Assembly (NCBI GenBank): GCA_023435985.1
Contig: JAEZKY010000162.1
Span: 1 to 11,938 of the forward strand
Direction: 5' to 3'
From: Bacillota bacterium
Lineage (GTDB): Bacteria; Bacillota; Clostridia; Clostridiales; Clostridiaceae
Length of the DNA: 11,938 nucleotides
Shown here: in pieces, positions 7,061 to 11,938 of the stretch
Layout: each line of letters starts with the position of its first letter
How positions within the stretch are numbered: the first letter of the stretch is position 1
Made by a program: the position numbers and the translations under genes
Notes under the pieces: generated by a model
The model's database searches: none
Told to the model about the DNA's origin: nothing
What the model saw: the letters and a program-made list of their open reading frames with translations, nothing else

Positions 7061-7471
7061 CTATTTATCACGATCTCTATATGATTCCAATCTTTTTTGC
7101 AATGTTTCTGTGTGAAGCTCAAATAAGTTATTATCATAATCATAAAAATATATAGAATATCCTTCCCCTGGAATTCTCTCCCTAGGTTTCTTTAATTCTA
7201 TATCAAGATCTTTAATCTTTTCTAAATAACTCTCTACATCAGAATCTGATATTTTAAATGCTACATGATGATAAGTTCTGTTAATCGTATTTGTATCTTC
7301 CATAATAGCTATCCATTGACCACCAATCATAAAGAAGCGTTCTTTAAATAATGAATGCTTTTTTTCACCACTATAATAAACTTCTTTAGCGTTAAATATT
7401 TTCTTAAATAATTCAGCGGTTTTGTCTATATTTTTAACAATAAAAGTAATATGGCTTACACCTTCAATCAT
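7061..7471 (-). CDS. fosX: FosX-type fosfomycin hydrolase (VOC family metalloenzyme)
   Basis: The 136-aa protein matches the FosX branch of the vicinal oxygen chelate family at its usual length. FosX uses Mn(II) to add water to the epoxide of fosfomycin, which inactivates the drug in the cytosol. Landmarks sit at the canonical positions: metal ligands His7 (GVSHITF), His69 (TYHHVAF) and Glu118 (LFELH), and the catalytic base Glu44 (LFKERFF) that distinguishes FosX from the glutathione- and bacillithiol-using FosA and FosB. YSIYFYDYDNN near 105-115 is typical of the family and helps bind the phosphonate. The start is secured by AGGAGG 5-6 nt before the ATG. It forms a single-gene unit with an extended -10 inside an R repeat upstream and its own terminator directly downstream. 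Expected phenotype is fosfomycin resistance, if expressed well enough. No missing key residue is seen. Confidence 0.93.
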   Translation of the reverse strand: MIEGVSHITFIVKNIDKTAELFKKIFNAKEVYYSGEKKHSLFKERFFMIGGQWIAIMEDTNTINRTYHHVAFKISDSDVESYLEKIKDLDIELKKPRERIPGEGYSIYFYDYDNNLFELHTETLQKRLESYRDRDK

Positions 7472-7512
7472 ATATACCTCCTAAATTACCTTATCTTAAT
7501 TTATACTAAATC

Positions 7513-7668
7513 GATTATATCATATCAGATAAATATCATATTATTCAGTTTTCAAAGATTATTTTTTATTAATTACTATGTCAAATCTGCATTTAATACA
7601 ACGCTAAATTCAATCTTCAGTTTTTATTCTTATCTAGGAGCTACATCTGACATTAGAATTACGTACTA
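7513..7668 (-). repeat. R repeat, copy A, upstream of fosX
   Basis: This is one of four related intergenic elements (A here, B 8903-9020, C 10748-10903, D 11708-11826). In gene orientation it has an outer half-palindrome around AGTACGTAATTCTAA, a variable middle, TTTGAAAACTGAATAAT, GATATTTA, and the extended -10 TATGATATAAT. A 39-bp block at 7590-7628 is identical to 10818-10856 in copy C, while copies B and D have different middles. The CTTTGAAAA core resembles boxA of Firmicute rRNA operons. Confidence 0.7.
7514..7524 (-). promoter_or_regulatory. Extended -10 promoter of fosX
   Basis: On the minus strand TATGATATAAT gives a consensus -10 with a TATGN extension, 42 nt before the ATG. No consensus -35 is seen. 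The same TATGNTATAAT lies at the equivalent place in R copies B and C. Confidence 0.7.
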
Positions 7669-7706
7669 AAAAATCGTAAATCCAATCTCTTGAATAATAC
7701 GATTTT
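7668..7706 (-). terminator. Terminator hairpin H4 of the LRR gene
   Basis: On the minus strand AAAATCGTATTATTCAA pairs with TTGGATTTACGATTTT around a GAGA loop and ends in a T run. It lies about 42 nt after the LRR gene stop and abuts the outer end of R copy A, so the LRR module and the fosX module meet here. Confidence 0.8.
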
Positions 7707-7748
7707 ACAATTTGTTATTTGTTTTTACTTGCATATACTAGAATAATA

Positions 7749-8858
7749 TTATTTTATTACTATCCTATTATTATCTACATATGTAGTTGAATTTGCATCT
7801 GGCTGGAGAAGTAGTCCTTTAGTTTTTTCACTTTCTAAGTAAAATGTAGCATTACCACATCCCAAAAATGCATTCGCTCCTATACTTGTTACACTATTTG
7901 GAATTGTTATATTGGTTAATCCACCGCATTCATAAAATGCATACTTCTCTATACTTGTTGTTCCATTTGGAATTATTATATTTTCTAAACTACTGCATCC
8001 ATAAAATGCACCGCTTCCTATATTTGTTACACTATCTGGGATTGTTATACTTTTTAAGCTACTGCACCCATAAAATGCGCTATTACCTATACTTATTATA
8101 CTGTTTGGAATTATTATATTTTCCAGACTAATACAATCTGAAAATTCACTACCACTTATATTAGTTACACCGTTCGGAATTTTTATGCTTATCAATTTAT
8201 TGCAATGCCCAAATGCATCATCGCCTATATCAGTAACACTATCTGGTATATTTATGCTTGTTAAACTACTACAGCCACTAAATGTTCTTTCGCCTATACT
8301 TTTTACACTGCTCGGAATTTCTATACTTGTTAGCTTACGAGACAATATAAATGAACCATTGCCTATACTTGATACACTTTTAGGAATATTATAACTTGTA
8401 TCTTTTTTACCTTCAGGATATTTTATTATTTCAGTTTTTAATTTATTAAATAATACACCATCAACACTTGTATAATATTTATTATTATGTTTTACAATTA
8501 TATTTTCTAAATTAACACAATCTCCAAATGCATTTGCTCCTATACTTGTTATAGAATCAGGCACTACTATTTTTTTAAATTTACTACAATCTACAAACGC
8601 ATTTACCCCTATACTTGTTACTGCATCTCCATTAATTGTGCTTGGTATAACTACGTCAGCTTGATCACCAATGTATTTTGTTATTGTTCCCGTTGCCACG
8701 TCAAATTTAAAATCCGCTTCATTGCTACTTACTGAATCAATATATGCTTCATTAGAACTTGAATAGTAACGATCAATAATTATATTTTTAACTACATAAC
8801 TAACTACTATAATGATTGCTCCTAAAACTATAATTTTCTTTAAAGAATTTTTTTTCAT
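7749..8858 (-). CDS. BspA-type leucine-rich repeat (LRR_5) surface protein
   Basis: The 369-aa protein has a basic N-terminus (MKKNSLKK) and one hydrophobic segment at residues 9-25, acting as signal anchor or uncleaved signal. A short linker is followed by about ten 23-residue repeats of the BspA/Treponema type: IxIPDSVTxIGxxAFxGCSSL. One repeat is interrupted by the usual island with YYTSVDGVLFN and IIKYPEGKK. There is no LPxTG, GW or choline-binding anchor, so the N-terminal segment probably holds it to the membrane facing outward. Proteins of this type mediate adhesion or protein binding, but many clostridial copies have no known ligand. The near-identical repeats give a 69-bp periodicity in the DNA, which favours repeat-number change. 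GAGGG lies upstream of the ATG, and the promoter sits in R copy B. It is a single-gene unit; the family call is secure and the ligand unknown. Confidence 0.93.
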   Translation of the reverse strand: MKKNSLKKIIVLGAIIIVVSYVVKNIIIDRYYSSSNEAYIDSVSSNEADFKFDVATGTITKYIGDQADVVIPSTINGDAVTSIGVNAFVDCSKFKKIVVPDSITSIGANAFGDCVNLENIIVKHNNKYYTSVDGVLFNKLKTEIIKYPEGKKDTSYNIPKSVSSIGNGSFILSRKLTSIEIPSSVKSIGERTFSGCSSLTSINIPDSVTDIGDDAFGHCNKLISIKIPNGVTNISGSEFSDCISLENIIIPNSIISIGNSAFYGCSSLKSITIPDSVTNIGSGAFYGCSSLENIIIPNGTTSIEKYAFYECGGLTNITIPNSVTSIGANAFLGCGNATFYLESEKTKGLLLQPDANSTTYVDNNRIVIK

Positions 8859-8902
8859 AATATTGCCCTCTTACTTTTGTATCATTTTACTATTCCCAAT
8901 CA

Positions 8903-8913
8903 ATTATAACATA
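8903..8913 (-). promoter_or_regulatory. Extended -10 promoter of the LRR gene
   Basis: On the minus strand TATGTTATAAT lies 44 nt before the ATG at the inner end of R copy B. The -35 region is weak, as in the fosX and methyltransferase promoters. Confidence 0.7.
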
Positions 8914-9020
8914 AATTGTAAATATCACATTATTCAATTTTCAAAGAACATTTTTTAGTTTACTACACACTTTCTACATTAGGTGCTGCTGCACCTGGTC
9001 TTAGAATTGCGCAGTATTTT
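8903..9020 (-). repeat. R repeat, copy B, upstream of the LRR gene
   Basis: In gene orientation the order is ACTGCGCAATTCTAAG, a perfect short hairpin AGGTGC-AGCA-GCACCT, GTGTGTAGT, GTTCTTTGAAAATTGAATAA, TGTGATATTTACA, then the extended -10. The outer ACTGCGC and GTGTGTAGT can pair imperfectly. The GC-rich inner hairpin is special to this copy, while the boxA-like core and -10 are shared with copies A, C and D. Confidence 0.7.
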
Positions 9021-9028
9021 AAATAATA

Positions 9029-9055
9029 GGCTCTGTTAGACTAAAGTGTTGATAT
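9029..9055 (+). mobile_element. Candidate terminal repeat of an IS1595-like element
   Basis: GGCTCTGTTAGACTAAAG followed by TGTTGATA resembles the GGCTCTGT-type ends I associate with IS1595/ISXO2-group elements. It starts 9 bp after R copy B, and the transposase remnant of that group lies at 9693-9992 in consistent orientation. A related stretch, TTTAGACTACTTGTTAATA, follows near 9095. No matching second end is found, because the other side is truncated. Memory-based and tentative. Confidence 0.4.
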
Positions 9056-9129
9056 ATACGCCATAAAAACAGGTGGTCCAATTTTAACTTAAATTTAGAC
9101 TACTTGTTAATACATAATAATAAAAATCT

Positions 9130-9591
9130 TTACTTTTCTACTAAGTAAATTAATTGGGGAATTATACGTCCCTTTCTAACAATAGATTCTACTTCTCCGC
9201 ATTGCATTGCTCCCATTTTTATGTAAAACTCTTTAGCCTGTGGACTTGTTACAATATTAAACGCCTTAATGCCAAAATTTCTGCAATCTTTGATTAAATA
9301 ATTCCATAGCAATTTTCCATATCCCTTACCTATATATTTAGGTTCAATAAAGAAATATTCTAAAGAAACCTCACCACTTTTAGTTATTACTCCATAGAAC
9401 CCAATAATATTCTTATCTTCTTCTATAATAACAGTTGGATTATTACTTATGAACGCTTCACTTACATTATAAATAGACTTAAACTTGTCCATATAATCGG
9501 AATCGTATCCCCAATAAGCCTCTGATTTAGTTGCTATGTCAGTGAGAACATTATATTCATTTGCTTTAGCATTTCTTATATTCACCATCAT
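9130..9591 (-). CDS. GNAT family N-acetyltransferase, probable IS passenger gene
   Basis: The 153-aa protein has the GCN5-related fold. An N-terminal IRNAKANEYNVL strand-helix opens the domain, IIGFYGVI (62-69) forms the central strands, and motif A is LEYFFIEPKYIGKGYGKLLW at 77-96, whose IGKGYG loop binds the pyrophosphate of acetyl-CoA. A later SPQAKEFYIKMGAMQCGE segment (116-133) is the usual motif B region. It transfers acetyl groups to an unknown amine, and nothing in the sequence fixes the substrate. The start has AAAGGAG upstream; ATG 9591 and the next codon ATG 9588 are equally possible. A promoter sits at 9658-9685, and the gene lies between a transposase remnant and a possible IS end on the same strand, which suggests it was carried in by the element. 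Intact and probably expressed. Confidence 0.9.
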   Translation of the reverse strand: MMVNIRNAKANEYNVLTDIATKSEAYWGYDSDYMDKFKSIYNVSEAFISNNPTVIIEEDKNIIGFYGVITKSGEVSLEYFFIEPKYIGKGYGKLLWNYLIKDCRNFGIKAFNIVTSPQAKEFYIKMGAMQCGEVESIVRKGRIIPQLIYLVEK

Positions 9592-9657
9592 CCCAACATC
9601 TCCTTTACAAAATCTAAATTACAATAATTTCCTAATATGCATTAATCTGCATACAAT

Positions 9658-9685
9658 GTTATACTACAATTGTATTTATTGACAA
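9658..9685 (-). promoter_or_regulatory. Promoter of the GNAT gene
   Basis: On the minus strand TTGTCA (9680-9685), a 16-bp spacer and TATAAC (9658-9663) form a plausible sigma-A promoter 67 nt before the ATG. It lies just past the transposase stop. The spacer holds TACAATTGTA, a perfect 10-bp palindrome, and TACAATTGT recurs near 9696, so an operator is possible. Confidence 0.55.
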
Positions 9686-9692
9686 GTTTGAA

Positions 9693-9992
9693 TTATACAA
9701 TTGTTGCTATTCTTCCTTTATAATTTTTAATCTTTGTATCTACAAAAGGAATTGTACTATGCATTAACATATTTTTAGTTCTAATTATTTCTTTGTCATC
9801 ATTAAAGCATTGAAGCCACTTATACCAAGCCATATAATTATTCAAAAATTTAGTAGATACACCTTTGAATTTATACATCCATAATTTTAGATTACTATGT
9901 AAACTGTTTACATGATTAATATGGTATATTCCATTTTTATAGTGTCCTCTCATAATTCTCTTATGGTCTAATTCAAGGTCTTTAGCAATATG
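9693..9992 (-). pseudogene. IS1595/ISXO2-like transposase, C-terminal remnant
   Basis: About 100 codons remain open, ending in TAA at 9693. An internal ATG at 9953 gives 86 aa, but the homologous reading continues upstream through HIAKDLELDHKRI to about 9992, so no native start is present. The signature is GIYHINHVNSLHSNLKLW followed by FKGVSTKFLNNYMAWYKWL, which I recognise as the C-terminal end of DDE transposases of the IS1595 (ISXO2-like) group. The catalytic Asp residues would have been upstream and are lost, so it cannot transpose by itself. The upstream edge coincides with sequence like one arm of the H hairpins (near 9990-10006), and a stop codon follows at 10005-10007, so a deletion or recombination junction is likely there. 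Family call fairly sure. Confidence 0.8.
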
Positions 9993-10012
9993 AATAGTGC
10001 GATATTATAATT
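9990..10012. repeat. Half hairpin H5 at the transposase breakpoint
   Basis: TGAATAGTGCGATATTATAA matches the gene-proximal arm of terminator H3 (TTGAATAATGCGATATTTTAA) almost base for base. The other arm is absent and is replaced by transposase sequence. It lies about 60 nt past the methyltransferase stop, where a terminator would be expected. A chance match through transposase codons cannot be excluded. Confidence 0.45.
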
Positions 10013-10072
10013 TATTATTAAATTTTTTAGATTGTAATAATAACACTTATAACTAGCTCCACAAATTGGGAT

Positions 10073-10690
10073 TTATGTTTTACAAATCAATATACATTCC
10101 GGCAACATTTCTCCTACAATTACAGAACTATCTATTAAATCAAAGCCTTTCTTGCAGACGAATTCTATATATTCATCAGACTTCCATTTGTGAAAAGTAT
10201 GAAATCCAATCATTTCCATAAACCCAATTCGTATCTTATTAATTTTTCCATCGTATACAAATGTAGGGGCAATCAGCAATCCTCCTTTTTTTAGAACACG
10301 CTGAATTTCTGTTAGTGCTTTATCAGGATTCGGCATAATATGAAGCGCATTTGCAATAACGACTGTATCAAACTTTCCGTCATCATATGGTAAATTCGTT
10401 GCATCCTGTACAGTAAAAGTTACAGGTAAATTAGATCCTCTTACCTTTGCTTCTTCAATCATTTTCTCCGAAAAATCCGTTGCTTCCCATCTAGCTACTT
10501 TTTTACATAGCGGAAATGTAAGTTGTCCAGTTCCACAAGCCAATTCCAACACTTGCATATTCTTATCCAACGATTTTGATATAATCCCACATAATTCCTG
10601 GTATAGTTTTGCGTTTTTTCTTTCATGCATTGGTGTATACAGTTTTGCAACCTTTTCCCAAAACTTTTTATTTGTAATTTCTTTATCCAT
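10073..10690 (-). CDS. Class I SAM-dependent methyltransferase
   Basis: The 205-aa protein has the Rossmann-type methyltransferase fold of the Methyltransf_11/25 group. Motif I is VLELACGTGQ at residues 47-56, the SAM-binding glycine loop. Asp72 in ATDFSEKMIEEAK is the acidic residue expected to bind the ribose, and VQDATNLPY (94-102) with Asp96 contacts the adenine. FDTVVIANALHIMPNPDKAL and VLKKGGLLIAPTF complete the core strands. The C-terminal part (150-205) is short and gives no substrate clue; small molecules or quinone-like compounds are common for relatives. The start follows AAGGTAGT, with a second purine run AAGAAGG further upstream, so initiation may be moderate. The promoter lies in R copy C. 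The normal terminator position downstream is occupied by half a hairpin next to an IS remnant, so transcripts may read through into the remnant and GNAT gene. Confidence 0.92.
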   Translation of the reverse strand: MDKEITNKKFWEKVAKLYTPMHERKNAKLYQELCGIISKSLDKNMQVLELACGTGQLTFPLCKKVARWEATDFSEKMIEEAKVRGSNLPVTFTVQDATNLPYDDGKFDTVVIANALHIMPNPDKALTEIQRVLKKGGLLIAPTFVYDGKINKIRIGFMEMIGFHTFHKWKSDEYIEFVCKKGFDLIDSSVIVGEMLPECILICKT

Positions 10691-10747
10691 ACTACCTTGT
10701 AGCCTTCTTTCTTAAACACTTACAAATTACTTTTTATTTTTTAGTTA

Positions 10748-10758
10748 ATTATAGCATA
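10748..10758 (-). promoter_or_regulatory. Extended -10 promoter of the methyltransferase gene
   Basis: On the minus strand TATGCTATAAT lies 57 nt before the ATG, at the inner end of R copy C, with no consensus -35 at 16-18 bp. It matches the positions in copies A and B. Confidence 0.7.
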
Positions 10759-10903
10759 TTTGTAAATATCACACTATTCAGTTTTCAAAGACCATTTTAT
10801 TTACTATATCAAATCTACATTTAATACAACGCTAAATTCAATCTTCAGTTTTTATTTTTGCTAGTAATTGCAGCTATTACATCTTATTTTAGTATTGTGT
10901 ATT
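10748..10903 (-). repeat. R repeat, copy C, upstream of the methyltransferase
   Basis: The layout is as in copy A, including the identical 39-bp block at 10818-10856. In gene orientation it has ACACAATACTAAAAT at the outer end, CTTTGAAAACTGAATAGTG, GATATTTACA and the extended -10. The outer end runs into the promoter region of the plus-strand secreted protein gene. Confidence 0.7.
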
Positions 10904-10926
10904 TCCATGTTTTCTTTGAATATCAC

Positions 10927-10955
10927 TTGCTATATGGTAAATATTGGATTAAAAT
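10927..10955 (+). promoter_or_regulatory. Promoter of the Ig-like secreted protein gene
   Basis: TTGCTA (10927-10932), a 17-bp spacer and TAAAAT (10950-10955) fit a sigma-A promoter, with a leader of about 34 nt to the ATG. TTCTTTGAATATCAC just upstream (10912-10926) looks like a partial boxA-type core on the plus strand. Confidence 0.6.
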
Positions 10956-10995
10956 TAAATGAAATGAAAATTTAATTGGAAAAGGAGTGTTAAAA

Positions 10996-11472
10996 ATGAT
11001 TAAAAAGTTATTGGCGGTAATTACGAGCATTGTAACAGTATTTACAATATCTACAGGTTCTGTTTTTGCTGCCACAGTGAAAACAGATACAAATTCTACT
11101 TCTACAGCTACACATAGTTTGGCAGCAACCGCACTCAGTATTTCTAGTATAACTTCTGATGCAGTTCCAAATGCTACCACTGGTGTTAGTACCCTCCCAT
11201 TTGGTAATTATTTAATACTTTGGATTACTGCTAGCGGTGGAAGCGGTAGTTATCAGTATCAAATTCTTGTAGAACACATGAATCAAAAAGGTGACGGTTC
11301 AGGTACAGTAGAATATACATCGCCTTATGGTTCTGATAGTCAAATCCTTTATCAACCTAAAAATAAAGGCTACTATTGTGTAGTTGTCTACGTAAAAGAT
11401 TCAAGTACTGGTGCAGTTGTTAATACAATATATATGCCTAGCCGTACATCACCATATATTGATGTTGAATAA
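10996..11472 (+). CDS. Small secreted protein with one Ig-like domain
   Basis: The ATG at 10996 is chosen because AAAGGAG (10981-10987) lies 8 nt upstream. An in-frame GTG at 10987 overlaps that site and is not a credible start. The 158-aa product begins MIKKLLAVITSIVTVF, a signal peptide ending in SVFA before Ala-Thr-Val. A Thr/Ser-rich segment of about 45 residues follows, then a single beta-rich domain of about 85 residues with ILWITASGGSGSYQYQILV and GYYCVVVYVKDSSTGAVVN. This strand pattern resembles bacterial Ig-like modules that usually occur in longer surface proteins. There is no anchor motif, catalytic signature or transmembrane tail, so it is probably released or held by the wall. 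It is a single-gene unit with its own promoter and strong terminator, convergent with nothing inside the window. Function unknown; the secretion call is firm. Confidence 0.75.
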   Translation: MIKKLLAVITSIVTVFTISTGSVFAATVKTDTNSTSTATHSLAATALSISSITSDAVPNATTGVSTLPFGNYLILWITASGGSGSYQYQILVEHMNQKGDGSGTVEYTSPYGSDSQILYQPKNKGYYCVVVYVKDSSTGAVVNTIYMPSRTSPYIDVE

Positions 11473-11480
11473 ATAATGCA

Positions 11481-11521
11481 AACAAATACCTCGTATCCAA
11501 AATATATGAGGTATTTGTTTT
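11481..11521 (+). terminator. Strong intrinsic terminator of the Ig-like protein gene
   Basis: AACAAATACCTC (11481-11492) pairs perfectly with GAGGTATTTGTT (11508-11519). Pairing can extend inward through GTAT/ATAT with one G-U pair, and TTTT overlaps the end. Arms flanked by A and T runs make it usable in both directions. It begins 8 nt after the stop codon. Confidence 0.85.
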
Positions 11522-11572
11522 ACAATGACTAGATATTTTTGAATGTGCAATTTTGCAGCTTGTATCGTTTTA

Positions 11573-11580
11573 CCCTCCTT
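11573..11580 (-). promoter_or_regulatory. Orphan Shine-Dalgarno, possible relic of a lost gene
   Basis: On the minus strand AAGGAGGG is followed 7 nt later by ATA-CAA-GCT-GCA-AAA, an open frame that starts with ATA instead of ATG and runs into the terminator at 11481-11521. It lies downstream of R copy D, where a module gene would be expected. It may be the relic of a deleted gene, or chance. Confidence 0.3.
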
Positions 11581-11707
11581 ATTTATCTCTAACTATTGAA
11601 ATAAATAAGTATCGAAAAATTATTGTGTATGAAAATCAACTGATATATTTAGTAGTAATATTATTTCAAATTAAATCTATTATACTTAATCAATTTATAT
11701 TACGAGT

Positions 11708-11826
11708 TAATTATGGTAGCATTTTACAAACACCGTATTATTCAATTTTCAAAGAACACGTTTTTTTATTTGCTACGCCAAATTTACATACTGCGCAACA
11801 TTTTAGAATTGTGTAGTAAAAATCTA
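11708..11826 (-). repeat. R repeat, copy D, without a gene
   Basis: On the minus strand ACTACACAATTCTAAAATG, TGCGCAGTATG, GGCGTAGC, GTTCTTTGAAAATTGAATAA and GTGTTTGTAAAATG match copies A-C. The outer CTACACAA and TTGGCGTAG segments can pair. The -10 is degraded to CATAAT. No gene follows in the proper place, so this copy is orphaned. Confidence 0.65.
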
Positions 11827-11880
11827 CTGGATATATTTTTATTTGATACAGAATTTGGTTTATTTATACAAAATAGGCGT

Positions 11881-11926
11881 TATAATTTTTATAGTGATTA
11901 AATTAATATGCTATATCTGAAAGGAG
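11881..11926 (+). promoter_or_regulatory. Promoter -10 and ribosome binding site of a gene beyond the right edge
   Basis: TATAAT at 11881-11886 and a second possibility, TATGCTATAT, at 11907-11916 precede AAGGAG at 11921-11926. No start codon occurs in the remaining bases, so a plus-strand gene probably begins at or just past the last base. Confidence 0.5.
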
Positions 11927-11938
11927 ACTGATTTTATT

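Larger units (their letters stand above)
11522..11938. other. Gene-poor stretch with orphan elements
   Basis: No protein-like ORF is seen; the short open frames here have no ribosome binding site and AT-driven composition. The stretch holds an unused-looking minus-strand Shine-Dalgarno at 11573-11580, R copy D, and at the right edge signals for a gene beyond the window. The region 11581-11700 shows nothing recognisable. Confidence 0.6.

Noticed and set aside
7451..7669. Plus-strand ORF across the fosX start and R copy A
   Set aside because: It lies over the promoter and repeat of fosX, and its composition reflects AT-rich intergenic DNA.
7868..8394. Two plus-strand ORFs (7868-8131 and 8185-8394) opposite the LRR gene
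   Set aside because: They mirror the 69-bp LRR repeats in an antisense frame, are Leu/Tyr-rich without domain logic, and have no ribosome binding site.
8970..9020. Riboswitch or tRNA-like structure in R copy B (hairpin AGGTGC-AGCA-GCACCT)
   Set aside because: It lies upstream of the mapped -10 rather than in the leader, the hairpin is absent from the other copies, and no known riboswitch core or T-box motif was found.
10495..10719. Second minus-strand ORF overlapping the methyltransferase start
   Set aside because: Out-of-frame overlap within the N-terminal half of a well-formed methyltransferase; its product has no recognisable features.
10923..11180. Minus-strand ORF opposite the Ig-like secreted protein gene
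   Set aside because: Antisense shadow of a signal peptide and Thr/Ser-rich coding stretch; the plus-strand gene has signal peptide, ribosome binding site, promoter and terminator.
7009..11826. Integron-type gene cassette array with attC sites
   Set aside because: The repeats lack a GTTRRRY core and the paired R/L box layout of attC, each unit has its own promoter, and no integron integrase is visible.
7513..11826. CRISPR array
   Set aside because: The repeats are hundreds to thousands of bases apart with genes between them and variable in sequence; no short regular repeat-spacer pattern exists.
11553..11901. Two plus-strand ORFs in the right-hand gene-poor stretch
   Set aside because: Low-complexity AT-driven translation crossing R copy D, with no ribosome binding site or domain.

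Overview
This is a very AT-rich window with strong AGGAGG-type ribosome binding sites, clostridial-looking proteins and intrinsic terminators. It most likely comes from the chromosome of a low-GC Firmicute, probably Clostridium sensu lato. No rRNA, tRNA or CRISPR array is visible. Almost every gene is on the minus strand, and the content is accessory: a caspase-centred conflict locus, single-gene stress and resistance modules, an IS remnant and small secreted proteins.

Region 1 (1-5611, all minus strand) is a two-caspase locus. In transcription order it holds a 291-aa caspase-like protease, overlapping by 7 nt a 701-aa P-loop GTPase-like protein; a terminator; a 45-aa proline-rich mini-protein whose stop overlaps the start of a 203-aa DUF6338-like membrane protein; a terminator hairpin; and a second, different caspase-like protease that runs off the left edge (470 codons present). 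Both caspases keep the His and Cys catalytic residues. The inferred theme is NTPase-gated proteolysis with a membrane partner, as in bacterial abortive-infection or conflict systems. I do not recognise this exact gene set as a named system.

Region 2 (5612-6829) holds AT-rich spacer, then a plus-strand secreted protein with a GYYRKDGTYV-type motif and two BLIP/SmpA-like repeats, closed by a clear terminator.

Region 3 (about 7009-10903, minus strand) reads as an array of single-gene modules with one layout: hairpin terminator (H), gene, then an upstream repeat (R, about 110-160 bp). R contains a boxA-like TTCTTTGAAAA and an extended -10 TATGNTATAAT lying 42-57 nt before the start codon. The modules carry fosX (fosfomycin hydrolase), a BspA-type leucine-rich repeat protein and a SAM methyltransferase. 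Between the second and third lies a decayed IS1595/ISXO2-like element made of a transposase C-terminal remnant, a GNAT acetyltransferase as probable passenger, and a candidate terminal repeat beginning GGCTCTGT.

Region 4 (10927-11938) has a plus-strand small secreted Ig-like protein with its own promoter and a strong terminator, then a gene-poor stretch with an orphan fourth R copy, an orphan Shine-Dalgarno sequence, and at the right edge a ribosome binding site for a plus-strand gene that starts beyond the window.
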